Shown here: piece after piece, positions 26,549 through 35,867 of the stretch
How the letters are laid out: each line of letters opens with the position of its first letter
How positions within the stretch are numbered: the first letter of the stretch is position 1
Assembly (NCBI RefSeq): GCF_030652235.1
Contig: NZ_JAUSBA010000016.1
Location: 41,389 to 105,388, forward strand
From: Cypionkella sp.
GTDB lineage: Bacteria; Pseudomonadota; Alphaproteobacteria; Rhodobacterales; Rhodobacteraceae
Reading direction: 5' to 3'
DNA length: 64,000 nt
The notes under the pieces: generated by a model
Databases searched by the model: none
What the model saw: only the letters and a program-made list of their open reading frames with translations
What the model was told of the DNA's origin: nothing
Translations under genes and position numbers: made by a program

Positions 26549-28689
26549 ACCGCGCCCCCGAACACCAAACGTTTTGCATCGCGCCGGCGTTGCAGCCAGC
26601 CGATCACACGGGCACGAAATCCGGCTAAACGCACTTCAAACCCGGACGGGTTATGCACCACATCGGCGCGGTAAAAGCTGGGGCAGAGCACCGCCGCATC
26701 GGCAACCTCACCACAGTTGCCGCAGCCGACGCAGGATTGGTCAATCGACGCCACCGGATCATCGCGCAACGGATCATCCAGCTTTTTCAACGACAAGGAC
26801 GGGCAGCCCGACAACCGGATACAGGCGTGATCGCCGGTGCAAACCGCCTCGTCAATGCCAAAGCGCGGTATATCCACGCGACGACCTTGCTTGATCGCCG
26901 CCGCGCGCAACGGCTTTTCGCGGCGCTGTTTGTTCAGCATACACTCGCTTGAGGCCACAATCACCTTCGGCCCCGGCGCATCGGTGGTCAGCGCCTCGCG
27001 GATGGTGTCGCGCATCTTTTTGACGTCATAGGTGTGGTCAATCTGGCGCACCCAATCAATCCCGATGCCGTTTAGCGCCTTGGAAATAGGGTTCTTGGTG
27101 GCCTTGGTGGCGTTGTCGGCGCGGCTTGACATCACATCCTGCCCGCCCGTCGCCGCCGAGTAGAAATTGTCGACCACAATCGCCACGCCATCGGATTTAT
27201 TGAACGCCATATTGGTGAACGACGAGCTTAACCCGTTGTGCCAAAACCCGCCATCGCCGATGATCGCAATCGGCCGACGCTCTCCACCGCCATCAAACGC
27301 CGCATTCGCCGCAGGACCCAAACCATAGCCCATCGTCGCCCCGCCAATTTCAAACGGCGGCAGACTGGCGAACAAATGGCAGCCAATATCCGCCGCAATC
27401 TGATGCTTGCCGAGTTCCTTTTCCACCAGTTTCATCGCCGAGAAAATTGGCCGTTCCGGGCAGCCGGTGCAGAACCCCGGCGGACGGATCGGCACAGTTT
27501 TTGAAAGATCAGGAATGGCGGGACGGTCGATATTCGGGCTTCGCACCGCCGCCGCCAGCATCTGAGGCGCTGCGGTTTTCAGAAACCCCGTCACCGCCTC
27601 AAGCATCACTGCACCCGTGTACTCCCCGGCCAGCGGAAACAGCCCCTTGCCGTGCAGCTTCACCGCCGATTCCGCACGATAGAGGAAGCTGCCCAGCTGG
27701 GTTTCGATAAACTCCGGCTGGCCTTCCTCGATCACCAATACATGATCCTTGCCTGCACAGAATTCTAGAAACTCAGCCGATATCAACGGGTAAGTCACGT
27801 TCAGCACATAGATCGGCACGGCGGATTCACCGTAAATATCCGCCAAGCCAAGCCGCTGCAACGCCCGGATCAGCCCGTTATACATCCCGCCTTGCACCAC
27901 GATACCGAAGTCAGATTTCGGCCCGAACACCTCATTCAAGCCCCGCTCGCGGATGAATTTCTCCGCCGCAGGCCAGCGGTTTTTGACCTTATCCTGCTCA
28001 TGCGCGAAGGACATCGGCGGCAAAACCACCCGCGCGAAATCGCTGCGTGGGTTCGATAGTGCGTCTTTTACCGTCAGTTTCGGGCGTTGGTTATCGCGCG
28101 TCTGAAACGACCCTGTGACATGGCAAGACCGGATCCGCACCATCAGCATCACCGGGGTATTCGACACCTCCGACAGCTCAAACCCATCCGACACCGCCTG
28201 CACAATCGAGGGCAGATTCGGCCGCGGATCAAGCAGCCAGAACTGCGATTTCATCGCAAAAGCATGGGTGCGCTCCTGCATAATGCTGGACCCCTCGCCG
28301 TAATCCTCGCCCACAATCACCAAAGCGCCGCCGGTGACGCCCGATGAGGCCAAATTCGCCAGCGCGTCCGAGGCCACATTCACCCCGACCGAGCCTTTGA
28401 ACGTCACAGCCCCGCGCATCGGATAATGCACGCTTGCCGCCAGCATCGCCGCCGCCGCCGCTTCGTTGGCGTTGGCCTCAAACCGCACGCCCAACTCGCC
28501 CAACAGGTCCTGCGCATCAGCCAAAACGTCCATCAGATGCGAGATCGGCGCGCCCTGATAGCCGCCGACATAGGCGACGCCGTTTTCCAACAGCGCCTTG
28601 GTCAGTGCCAAAATCCCCTCGCCGGTGAAGGTTTCGCCTGCGCCCAAACGCAGATCTTCGACTTCGGCTTTGAAAGAACGCTCTGCCAT
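26545..28689 (-). CDS. iorA: Indolepyruvate ferredoxin oxidoreductase subunit alpha
   Basis: A 714-residue thiamine-diphosphate subunit. The order is a pyrimidine-binding domain (GYQGAPISHLMDVLADAQ near 40), a middle domain, a TPP diphosphate-binding domain with CTGCPERPIFSAMK (about 409) and DIGCHLFASLPPFEIG, then the GDGGFWHNGL segment, and a C-terminal ferredoxin-like region with CVGCGNCGEVADAAVLCP cysteines. It starts directly after the marR stop. In this operon it probably works on an aromatic 2-oxoacid produced by the FAD oxidoreductases, by inference. Confidence 0.88.
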   Translation of the reverse strand: MAERSFKAEVEDLRLGAGETFTGEGILALTKALLENGVAYVGGYQGAPISHLMDVLADAQDLLGELGVRFEANANEAAAAAMLAASVHYPMRGAVTFKGSVGVNVASDALANLASSGVTGGALVIVGEDYGEGSSIMQERTHAFAMKSQFWLLDPRPNLPSIVQAVSDGFELSEVSNTPVMLMVRIRSCHVTGSFQTRDNQRPKLTVKDALSNPRSDFARVVLPPMSFAHEQDKVKNRWPAAEKFIRERGLNEVFGPKSDFGIVVQGGMYNGLIRALQRLGLADIYGESAVPIYVLNVTYPLISAEFLEFCAGKDHVLVIEEGQPEFIETQLGSFLYRAESAVKLHGKGLFPLAGEYTGAVMLEAVTGFLKTAAPQMLAAAVRSPNIDRPAIPDLSKTVPIRPPGFCTGCPERPIFSAMKLVEKELGKHQIAADIGCHLFASLPPFEIGGATMGYGLGPAANAAFDGGGERRPIAIIGDGGFWHNGLSSSFTNMAFNKSDGVAIVVDNFYSAATGGQDVMSSRADNATKATKNPISKALNGIGIDWVRQIDHTYDVKKMRDTIREALTTDAPGPKVIVASSECMLNKQRREKPLRAAAIKQGRRVDIPRFGIDEAVCTGDHACIRLSGCPSLSLKKLDDPLRDDPVASIDQSCVGCGNCGEVADAAVLCPSFYRADVVHNPSGFEVRLAGFRARVIGWLQRRRDAKRLVFGGAV

Positions 28690-29160
28690 CTAAATCTCGT
28701 GCTTTCTGATATTTGTTAGCATTTTCTGAAGGGTAGCGGTGAAAGCCAGCCGTTCGTCCTCGGGGATACCGCGAAACATCCGCGCCTGCGCTTTCGCCAT
28801 ATGTGGCCACAGCGACTCAAACGTCGCGCGCCCGGCCTCTGTGATGAACACCCGCACCGCGCGGCTGTCGGCGCTATCGGCCTCACGCCGGATCAGCCCG
28901 TCAGCCTGCAACTGGTCCAAACTGCGGCTAAGGGTGGACGGATCAACGACCGTATAGATCGCGAGTTCGCGGATCAGCGGGCCTTCGATCACCGAAAGCA
29001 CCGCCAAAGCGCGCATCTTCGGCGTGGAAAGCCCCAAATCCGCCATTTCCTCACGCAAGCTGGCGTTGTAGCGCCCCATGATGCGGTTCATCAGATAGGG
29101 GGCGAAGTTGGTTAACCCAATCTCACCCAAACGCGGCACTGCGGGGGTTTCATCGTTCAT
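28690..29160 (-). CDS. MarR family transcriptional regulator
   Basis: A 156-residue MarR protein with the winged helix LIRELAIYTVVDPSTLSRSLDQLQADGLIRREADSADSRAVRVFITEAG (about 62-110). It sits inside the operon, overlapping the FAD oxidoreductase stop by ATGA and abutting iorA, so it is probably autoregulated from the promoter upstream of the cyclase gene. The best operator candidate is the double palindrome at 31579-31594. Its ligand may be an aromatic acid, as for many MarR proteins. Confidence 0.88.
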   Translation of the reverse strand: MNDETPAVPRLGEIGLTNFAPYLMNRIMGRYNASLREEMADLGLSTPKMRALAVLSVIEGPLIRELAIYTVVDPSTLSRSLDQLQADGLIRREADSADSRAVRVFITEAGRATFESLWPHMAKAQARMFRGIPEDERLAFTATLQKMLTNIRKHEI

Positions 29161-30728
29161 GCGCCCAGCCTCTTTGCCGCGTTATAGCCCGAGCCGCCAC
29201 CAAGCCCCGGCCCCGGATGCGTCGAGGCACCAATATGGATCAACCCGCGCACAGCACCCGTGCCGTTGGTCGAATGCGCGAAGGGTCGCCAGATGAAAAA
29301 CTGGTCTATGCTGCAGGCCCCGCCATAGGGATCGCCGCCGACAAGGTTGCAATTCATCCGCTCCAAATCAGCCGGGGAATAGGCTTTCCGCGCCAATTTG
29401 ATCTGGTCGAAATCCTTGATATGGCACCCTAAAATCGCCTCGATCCGGTCTGCAAACGCTTCCCGCGCACCGTCCCAATCCTGCGCCACAATCTCGCCGC
29501 CTGCATCGCCCTTGATCACGCGCGGCGCATCGGGGATTTGCAACCACAAGATTGCTTTGCCGTCTGGACAGCGGCTGGGGTCCAAGCGGCTAGGTTGACC
29601 AACGCAGATCGTGGGCGTTGCAGGCAACATCCCCCGCTCGGCCTCATTGGCGGATTTCGACACCGAATCCACGCCATCCGCCAGATGGATCAGCGCCACA
29701 TCCTCCAAGCCAGCGGTTAACCATTCTGGGTGACGATCCAGCGCATAATGCAACTGAAAGTTGCCACGCCCATGCCGGAACTGCCGCACCGCCGCCTGTT
29801 CTTGGGGCAGAGTCACATCTAGCAAGTGCCCATAAAGCTGACCCGGCGCGACCGAAGCCAGCACCGATCCGCAAGCAATTTCCGCGCCGCCTGCCATCCG
29901 CACGCCCGTCACCCGACCGTCCCGCGTCGTGATTTTCGCAACCTCGGCGCCCGTGCGGATCACCCCACCATGCGCCTCAATCAACCGCCGAAACGCCAGC
30001 GCCGCTTGCCCCGCCCCGCCTTTCGAGATCGGCGCACCCGCCGCTTCCAGCGCGAAAGCAATCACTTTGCACATCTGCGCCGAATAGCTGGACTCTGGCG
30101 TTAACCCACAATGCAGCACCCAAGGTGCCCACAACGCCTGCACCAGCGGGCTTTGATAATTGCTCTGCAACCACCCCCGCGCCGGGGTCAAAGCACTCCC
30201 CATCCAGGCGGCAAGGCCGCGCAAGCCGCGCTTACGCACCTGCCCGAACAACAGCTTCACTGTGGTCCAAGCCCACAGATTCCCACCCAACAACGCGAAC
30301 AGGAACGGCGCATCGGCTGCAATGCCACCCACATCGCGCGCATGCTGATCGCCATCTCCTGCCGACAAGCCATTGAAAATTCGTACATTCTGCGCCGCAT
30401 CCATCGTCAAAACCAATGAAGTGCCATCCGGCCGCAGCACCGCCGTCGGATGCGGCGCATGGCAATATTCAAAGCCGTGCCGCGCCAGATGCGGCCCCAA
30501 AGCAGCCCCGGCAGGCGAGGTCATGAACAGCACAAAGGTCGCCGCCATCACGTCATGCCGGAACCCCGGCAGAGTCACGTCTTCGGTCAAAAGACAGCCG
30601 CCGATCCGATCCTCACGCTCTAACACCAGCACGCGCGCGCCTTTCAGCGCCAGCATGCTGGCCGCCACCAGCCCGTTGATCCCCGACCCGATGATGACGT
30701 GATCAAATGTCTCCAGGCTGGTGGCCAT
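29157..30728 (-). CDS. FAD-dependent oxidoreductase, phytoene desaturase/amine oxidase-like (paralogue 1)
   Basis: A 523-residue flavoprotein with the N-terminal FAD motif GSGINGLVAASMLALKGARVLVLEREDRIGG (about 14-44) and a C-terminal HPGPGLGGGSGYNAA segment that closes the FAD site, as in CrtI-type desaturases and related amine oxidases. It shares many blocks with the divergent gene at 31620-33185 (for example GQPSRLDPSR versus GQPTSVDPSR). There are no carotenoid genes nearby, so a dehydrogenase acting on an amine or an alicyclic compound is likelier than carotenoid synthesis. The substrate is unknown. Confidence 0.8.
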   Translation of the reverse strand: MATSLETFDHVIIGSGINGLVAASMLALKGARVLVLEREDRIGGCLLTEDVTLPGFRHDVMAATFVLFMTSPAGAALGPHLARHGFEYCHAPHPTAVLRPDGTSLVLTMDAAQNVRIFNGLSAGDGDQHARDVGGIAADAPFLFALLGGNLWAWTTVKLLFGQVRKRGLRGLAAWMGSALTPARGWLQSNYQSPLVQALWAPWVLHCGLTPESSYSAQMCKVIAFALEAAGAPISKGGAGQAALAFRRLIEAHGGVIRTGAEVAKITTRDGRVTGVRMAGGAEIACGSVLASVAPGQLYGHLLDVTLPQEQAAVRQFRHGRGNFQLHYALDRHPEWLTAGLEDVALIHLADGVDSVSKSANEAERGMLPATPTICVGQPSRLDPSRCPDGKAILWLQIPDAPRVIKGDAGGEIVAQDWDGAREAFADRIEAILGCHIKDFDQIKLARKAYSPADLERMNCNLVGGDPYGGACSIDQFFIWRPFAHSTNGTGAVRGLIHIGASTHPGPGLGGGSGYNAAKRLGA

Positions 30729-30731
30729 AGG

Positions 30732-31520
30732 TTAACGCGCCACCAGCGCCAAGGCCCGAATGGGCGAGCCGGTGCCATTCTCAATCTTCAACGGGGCCGC
30801 GATCAGGATTGCGCCCTTTGCGGGCAGACGGTCCAGATTGGCAAGGGAAGCCAAGCCGTAGCAGTTGTTCTTATGCAGCAGGTTATGCGCCGGGAACGGC
30901 GGTGTCATCCCGCCGGCCTGCCCCGCATCGGTGCCAATGCACTGGCTGCCCCAACCGACAATTCCCTTTGAAATCAAATACTCAATGACCTCGGCAGTCG
31001 GCCCCGGCGTATGTGGCCCGGTTTCATTGGCGTTCAGGAACAGCGCCTCGTCATGGCTGCGCTGGTCCCAGTCGCTGCGCAAAACCACCCATTCCCCCGC
31101 ACCAATCGCGCCATGCTTGGCTTCCCAAGCCTTCACATGTTCAATCGTCAGAAGGAAATCCGGGTCAGCACCACATTCTGCGGCAAAGTCCAAAACGTTA
31201 ACAGGGGCGACCAAGCGTTGCACAGGCAGCGTGTCGGTATAACCGTCAGCATAATCCTTGCCGGTGATCCAGTGGTGCGGCGCATCAAAATGCGTGCCGG
31301 AATGCTCGCCCACTTTCAGCCAGTTCCACGCCCAGAACGGGCCATCGGCGTCGTATTCCGAAATCCGGTGAATCTCGACCGCGGGCGTGTCTTTGGCGAA
31401 ATCCGGCGGTAACTTTAACAGCGGCGTCTTGGGCCCCAGCACCCCAGTGCAATCGACCACTTCGACCCCGCCCGAGGCGAGCATTCCGGCCAGACCGGCC
31501 AAAACATCAGCTGAACTCAT
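30732..31520 (-). CDS. Cyclase family metal-dependent hydrolase
   Basis: A 262-residue protein of the cyclase/kynurenine-formamidase family. The metal-binding signature HSGTHFDAPHH is at 73-83. Members hydrolyse N-formylkynurenine, isatin or other amides and lactones. It is first in the operon cyclase-FAD-marR-iorA-iorB, with GGAG 9 bases ahead of ATG 31520 and a 3-base gap to the next gene. With IorAB it hints at an indole-, tryptophan- or other aromatic-amide-derived substrate; that is inference. Confidence 0.83.
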   Translation of the reverse strand: MSSADVLAGLAGMLASGGVEVVDCTGVLGPKTPLLKLPPDFAKDTPAVEIHRISEYDADGPFWAWNWLKVGEHSGTHFDAPHHWITGKDYADGYTDTLPVQRLVAPVNVLDFAAECGADPDFLLTIEHVKAWEAKHGAIGAGEWVVLRSDWDQRSHDEALFLNANETGPHTPGPTAEVIEYLISKGIVGWGSQCIGTDAGQAGGMTPPFPAHNLLHKNNCYGLASLANLDRLPAKGAILIAAPLKIENGTGSPIRALALVAR

Positions 31521-31578
31521 CGCTATCTCCCTGATTGCGGCGGCTGCCCCGCCTTATGGAATAAGACTAGACAGAATT

Positions 31579-31594
31579 AAATGCATTTGCAAAT
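31579..31594. promoter_or_regulatory. Overlapping double palindrome, candidate MarR operator
   Basis: AAATGCATTT (31579-31588) and ATTTGCAAAT (31585-31594) are both perfect palindromes and share four bases. They lie in the 99-base region between the divergent cyclase and FAD-oxidoreductase genes, where one MarR dimer or two could shut both operons. Confidence 0.55.
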
Positions 31595-31619
31595 ATCCTT
31601 AGGTCAACCGGAGCGAAAT

Positions 31620-33185
31620 ATGTCCGAAAGCTACGACGCGGTCTTCATCGGTGCGGGCCATAACAGCCTTGCCTCTGCCCTGCATCTGGCCGCTTCCGGC
31701 TGGAAAGTGGCCGTGTTCGAACAGGCTGCGGTTGCAGGCGGCGCGGTGAAATCTGGTGCCTATACGCTGCCGGGATTTCAGCATGACTGGGCGGCGATGA
31801 ACCTGTCATTGTTCGCCGGATCGCCGTTTATGAAGGTCTATGGCGCGGAATTGGCACAACATGGGCTGGAATTTGCGCCTGTTTCCAATCCCTTCGCCTC
31901 TGTGTTCCCCGATGGCACATGGTGCGGCGTCTCGACTGACGCAAGCGCCACATGCGCGCGTGTTGCAAAGCTATCCCTGGCGGATGCTGCGACTTGGGCG
32001 CGGCTGACGGAGGATTTCGCGTCTGAGGCCCCGCAGCTGTTTGGCCTGCTTGGCGCACGCATGAAATTACATGCGCTTGCATATTTCGTGTTCAAAACAC
32101 TTCGCAGCAAGGGTCTGGGCGGCACGTTGGACATGACCCGCTTTCTGCTGCAATCGCCGCGCCAATGGCTAACGCAAACCTTCGAATCCCCGAAAGTGCA
32201 AGCGATGCTGGGCGCATGGGGCATGCATCTCGATTTCGCCCCCGATACCGCTGGCGGCGCGCTGTTTCCTTATCTGGAGGGCATGGCAGGCCAGGCGTTT
32301 GGCATGGTTTTGGGCAAAGGCGGCGCGGATACCATCATCCGCGCGCTGGTTGCCGCGATTAAAGCGCGCGGCGGGCATATTGAAACCAATCAAACTGTCA
32401 ACCGCATCCTGCACACCAACGGCAAAGCCACCGCAATCCTGCTGGCGGATGGCCGCGAAATCACCGCCCGTCGCGCCGTGATCGCCAATGTCGCGCCGCG
32501 TGCTTTGCCCCGTCTGACCGGGACCACCAGCGATTTTGACGCCAAACTGACCGCCTTCACCCATGCCCCCGGCACGATGATGATCCATCTGGCTTTGTCC
32601 GATCTACCCGATTGGACAGCGGGCAATGATCTGAAATCATTCGCTTATGTGCATCTTTCCCCCAGCCTTGATCAGATGGCGCGCACCTATCAGCAGGCCA
32701 AAGCGGGCCTGTTGCCGGACGAGCCGATTGTCGTTGTCGGCCAACCCACCAGCGTTGACCCCAGCCGCGCGCCTGAAGGCAAGCACACGCTTTGGTTGCA
32801 AATTCGCATGGCGCCGGGCGCAATCAATGGTGACGCCAAAGGCGAAATCAGCGCTACGGATTGGCCGCAGGCCGCCGAACCCTTCGCCCAACGCGCGCTG
32901 GATATTCTGGAGACCTACGCCCCCGGCACCCGGACCAAAATCCTTGGCCTGCGTATCGTGCCGCCGAGCGAACTTGAATCCGACAACCCCAATCTGGTCG
33001 GCGGCGATCAGATTTGCGGAAGCCATCACCTTGCGCAGAACTTTCTGTTCCGCCCGGTGCGCGGCCATGCTGACGGCTCAACCCCGCTCCAAAACCTGCA
33101 CCTGACCGGGGCCGCCGTTTGGCCCGGCGCGGGGCTGGGGGCCGGGTCAGGCTTCCTTCTTGCCCAAAAACTGACCGGGAAATAA
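31620..33185 (+). CDS. FAD-dependent oxidoreductase, phytoene desaturase/amine oxidase-like (paralogue 2)
   Basis: A 521-residue flavoprotein with FAD motif GAGHNSLASALHLAASGWKVAVFEQ (about 10-34) and C-terminal WPGAGLGAGSGFLLA. It is a clear paralogue of the gene at 29157-30728, about the same length and alignable end to end. It heads the operon that continues into a peptide-type ABC importer. ATG 31620 has GGAG 7 bases upstream. The two paralogues may act in sequence or as a heterodimer. Confidence 0.8.
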   Translation: MSESYDAVFIGAGHNSLASALHLAASGWKVAVFEQAAVAGGAVKSGAYTLPGFQHDWAAMNLSLFAGSPFMKVYGAELAQHGLEFAPVSNPFASVFPDGTWCGVSTDASATCARVAKLSLADAATWARLTEDFASEAPQLFGLLGARMKLHALAYFVFKTLRSKGLGGTLDMTRFLLQSPRQWLTQTFESPKVQAMLGAWGMHLDFAPDTAGGALFPYLEGMAGQAFGMVLGKGGADTIIRALVAAIKARGGHIETNQTVNRILHTNGKATAILLADGREITARRAVIANVAPRALPRLTGTTSDFDAKLTAFTHAPGTMMIHLALSDLPDWTAGNDLKSFAYVHLSPSLDQMARTYQQAKAGLLPDEPIVVVGQPTSVDPSRAPEGKHTLWLQIRMAPGAINGDAKGEISATDWPQAAEPFAQRALDILETYAPGTRTKILGLRIVPPSELESDNPNLVGGDQICGSHHLAQNFLFRPVRGHADGSTPLQNLHLTGAAVWPGAGLGAGSGFLLAQKLTGK

Positions 33186-33218
33186 CCTCGGCTTCATCCA
33201 TAACCACAGGGAATTGCT

Positions 33219-34739
33219 ATGAAACTCAACCGTCGTGCGCTTTTACAACTCTCCGCTGCCAGTGTGTCGCTTGCGGCTTTCAGCCTGCCCGCTCGCGCGC
33301 AAGCCATCGAAGAACTGGTGATCGCCTATAACGTCAACCTGCCCGCTTGGGACCCGACCACCGGGCCATCGGCGGTCAATCCGACGATTCAGGGCATCTA
33401 CCAATCGGTGTTTGACCAATACATCCTGCAACAACCCGATCTGAAGCCCGCCCCCGGCATTCTGACCGAATGGGGCTGGAACGACGACAAAACCCAAGTG
33501 TGGATGACCGTTCGCGAGGGCGTCACTTGGCATGATGGCTCGCCCCTGACGGCGGAAGATGTCGCGTGGAGCCTTGCCCGCGTCGCCGATCCCGCCACGG
33601 GCAGCCCGATTCAATTCGTCTGGGGAACCCTGACAAACCACCGGGTTGAGGGCAACAAAGTGCTGGCCGATGTCGCGCAATTTGACCCCACGATCTTCAA
33701 ATGGATGTATTTCCTGACCGGTTATGTGCTGCCGAAAGCCTATTACACATCGGTCGGCGCCGAAGGCTTTGAGGCCGCCCCGATCGGCTCTGGCCCCTAT
33801 ATGGTCGAGAAATTTGAGCGTGACGCCTTCGTGCGCTTGAAAGCCAACGCGAATTACTGGGGTGGCAAACCGGAATTTGAAACCGTCACCATCAAATTCG
33901 TCACCGACGCCGCTGCCCGCGTGGCCGAGGTCGAATCCGGCAACTCGCACGTCACTTTGGAGGTGCCTTACGAAGAATATGACCGCCTGAAAGCCACGCT
34001 GACCGGAACCGCGACACCTATTTCCGACATCGGCATGATTTTCCTGAATGATATCGAGGTGATGCTGGACCCGAATGTGCGCAAAGCCGCAGCGCATGCC
34101 ATCGACAAACAAACCATCATCGACCGTCTGCTCAAGGGCTATGGCGTGGCGATAGATACGCTGGAAACCCCGCAATACGACGCCTATGACGCCAGCATCA
34201 AGGTGCCTTACGATCCTGATCTGGCGGTGAAACTGTTGGCGGACTCGGGATATTCCATTGATAACCCGGTGAAATTCAAAATCCAGACCACCAAGGGTTT
34301 TAAGCCAAAAGACTATGAGATGATCCAAGCCATCGTCGGGTTGTGGCGCAAGGTTGGCATTGAGGCCGAGATCGAAGTCTACGAGATCGCCAAGCATTAC
34401 GAGTTGCGCGCCGCCGACCAACTCGCCCCCGCCGCCTTCTACAACTGGGGCAATTCGGTGGGCGATCCGACCACTTCGACCGGATTTGCAATGTTTGGTC
34501 CAAGCCCACATTCGGTCTGGGACGGCAAGGACCTGATCGACATGATCGGGCCGCTCTGGGGTGAAAAGGACGAAGCGAAACGCATCGACGGCTGGAAAAA
34601 GGTCGACGCTTTCATCGCCGAAAATGCTTTGGTGATCCCGCTGTTGCAATATGTGCAGCCGATCTTGTCGGCGAAGGGCGTGGTGGTGACGCCGCATGCT
34701 TCGGGTGCGCTGCTGCCGCATCTGATGAAGCGGGCTTAA
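33219..34739 (+). CDS. Peptide-type ABC transporter, family 5 substrate-binding protein
   Basis: A 506-residue periplasmic binding protein with a Tat-like signal (KLNRRALLQLSAASVSLAAFSLPARAQA) and family-5 hallmarks GSGPYMVEKFERD, VTWHDGSPLTAEDVAWSL and the NANYWGGKPEFE region. Family 5 proteins bind peptides, nickel, opines, glycosides and other amphipathic molecules, so the ligand is open. It follows the FAD oxidoreductase by 33 bases and precedes the permease genes. Confidence 0.88.
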   Translation: MKLNRRALLQLSAASVSLAAFSLPARAQAIEELVIAYNVNLPAWDPTTGPSAVNPTIQGIYQSVFDQYILQQPDLKPAPGILTEWGWNDDKTQVWMTVREGVTWHDGSPLTAEDVAWSLARVADPATGSPIQFVWGTLTNHRVEGNKVLADVAQFDPTIFKWMYFLTGYVLPKAYYTSVGAEGFEAAPIGSGPYMVEKFERDAFVRLKANANYWGGKPEFETVTIKFVTDAAARVAEVESGNSHVTLEVPYEEYDRLKATLTGTATPISDIGMIFLNDIEVMLDPNVRKAAAHAIDKQTIIDRLLKGYGVAIDTLETPQYDAYDASIKVPYDPDLAVKLLADSGYSIDNPVKFKIQTTKGFKPKDYEMIQAIVGLWRKVGIEAEIEVYEIAKHYELRAADQLAPAAFYNWGNSVGDPTTSTGFAMFGPSPHSVWDGKDLIDMIGPLWGEKDEAKRIDGWKKVDAFIAENALVIPLLQYVQPILSAKGVVVTPHASGALLPHLMKRA

Positions 34740-34743
34740 CTTC

Positions 34744-34781
34744 ATTTACCGGTAAATACCTGGGGGACTTTGGTCCCCCAG
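34744..34781 (+). other. Palindrome and stem-loop between binding-protein and permease genes
   Basis: Perfect palindrome ATTTACCGGTAAAT (34744-34757) followed by a 9-base stem CTGGGGGAC (34760-34768) with GTCCCCCAG (34773-34781). There is no T run. It probably sets the binding protein apart in expression, as after xylF. Confidence 0.6.
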
Positions 34782-34856
34782 CCCCCCTTCGGCATCGTCC
34801 TGCCAAACGGGCAGCCGCCTGAACCGTTGCCTCGCCCCCAAGGAAGCCCCCCGCCT

Positions 34857-35867
34857 ATGCAATTTCTTCAATCGGTGCTTCTTCGATTATGCACCACCCT
34901 GATCACGCTGGCAGGCGTGGCGGTGATCGTGTTTTTCGTCATCCGCGTGGTGCCGGGCAACCCGATCGCCATGATGCTGCCCCCCGGCGCAACCGAGGCT
35001 GATGTCGCCCGGCTGACAGCGCTGTACGGGCTTGATAAATCTATCCCGCAGCAGTTTTTGATCTGGGTTTCCGGCGTGCTGCAGGGCGATTTCGGCACCT
35101 CGATCACCACCAAACAACCAGTGTTGCAACTGGTGCTCAGCCGCCTGCCCGCCACGTTAGAGTTGTCGGTGATGGCGCTGATCATCGCTGTCATCCTCGG
35201 TGGTTTCATGGCGCTGACCGGCACCCGCCTGCGCGGCAGCAAGACCGAAGCCGCGATAGACGTAGGCAACGGCATGGCGCTGTCGGTGCCCGATTTCCTC
35301 TGGGGGTTGATCCTGATCCTGACGTTTGGCGTTTTGATCCCGATCTTTCACATCTCGGGCCGCGTCACCCCCTCCCTTCCGCTGCCGTTCACCACGAATT
35401 TCTACCTGACCGAATCCGTGCTGCGCCTGCGCTTTGATCTGTGGTTGGATATCGCCGCCCATATGTTCATGCCAGCCCTTGCCCTTGCGATCCCCCTTGC
35501 GGCCATCATCGGCCAACTTCTTAAACAATCGCTTAAAGAGACCATGCATCTGGATTACGTCACCCTTGCGCGCACCAAGGGCTATTCAGAAACCCATGTC
35601 ATCCTGCGCGAGGCGCTGCCGAATGCCATCCTGCCGACGCTGACCTTGGTTGGCGTGCAGTTCACCTTTCTGATCGGCGGCACGGTGATCATCGAGCGGC
35701 TGTTTTCCTACGAGGGCCTTGGCAACATGGCGATTGATGCGGTGATCAACCGCGATTTGCCGCTGATCCAAGGCATTGTGATCCTGTTCGCGGTGATTTT
35801 CACCGGGGTTAACCTGTTGGTGGACCTGACTTATGCCGCCCTGAACCCGAGGTTGCGCCATGCTTGA
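34857..35867 (+). CDS. Peptide-type ABC transporter, permease 1 (DppB family)
   Basis: A 336-residue inner-membrane permease with the N-terminal helix MQFLQSVLLRLCTTLITLAG and VIRVVPGNPIAMMLPPGATE, and the ABC-interface EAA segment RTKGYSETHVILREALPNAILP. AAGGAA lies 11 bases before ATG 34857. Its end overlaps the next permease by 8 bases. Confidence 0.9.
   Translation: MQFLQSVLLRLCTTLITLAGVAVIVFFVIRVVPGNPIAMMLPPGATEADVARLTALYGLDKSIPQQFLIWVSGVLQGDFGTSITTKQPVLQLVLSRLPATLELSVMALIIAVILGGFMALTGTRLRGSKTEAAIDVGNGMALSVPDFLWGLILILTFGVLIPIFHISGRVTPSLPLPFTTNFYLTESVLRLRFDLWLDIAAHMFMPALALAIPLAAIIGQLLKQSLKETMHLDYVTLARTKGYSETHVILREALPNAILPTLTLVGVQFTFLIGGTVIIERLFSYEGLGNMAIDAVINRDLPLIQGIVILFAVIFTGVNLLVDLTYAALNPRLRHA

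Noticed and set aside
29157..33185. Carotenoid desaturase function for the two FAD proteins
   Set aside because: The CrtI-like fold is shared with many amine and alicyclic oxidoreductases, and no crt genes are present.
33243..34745. 500-codon frame opposite the family 5 binding protein
   Set aside because: Same reasoning: antisense of a clear transporter protein.
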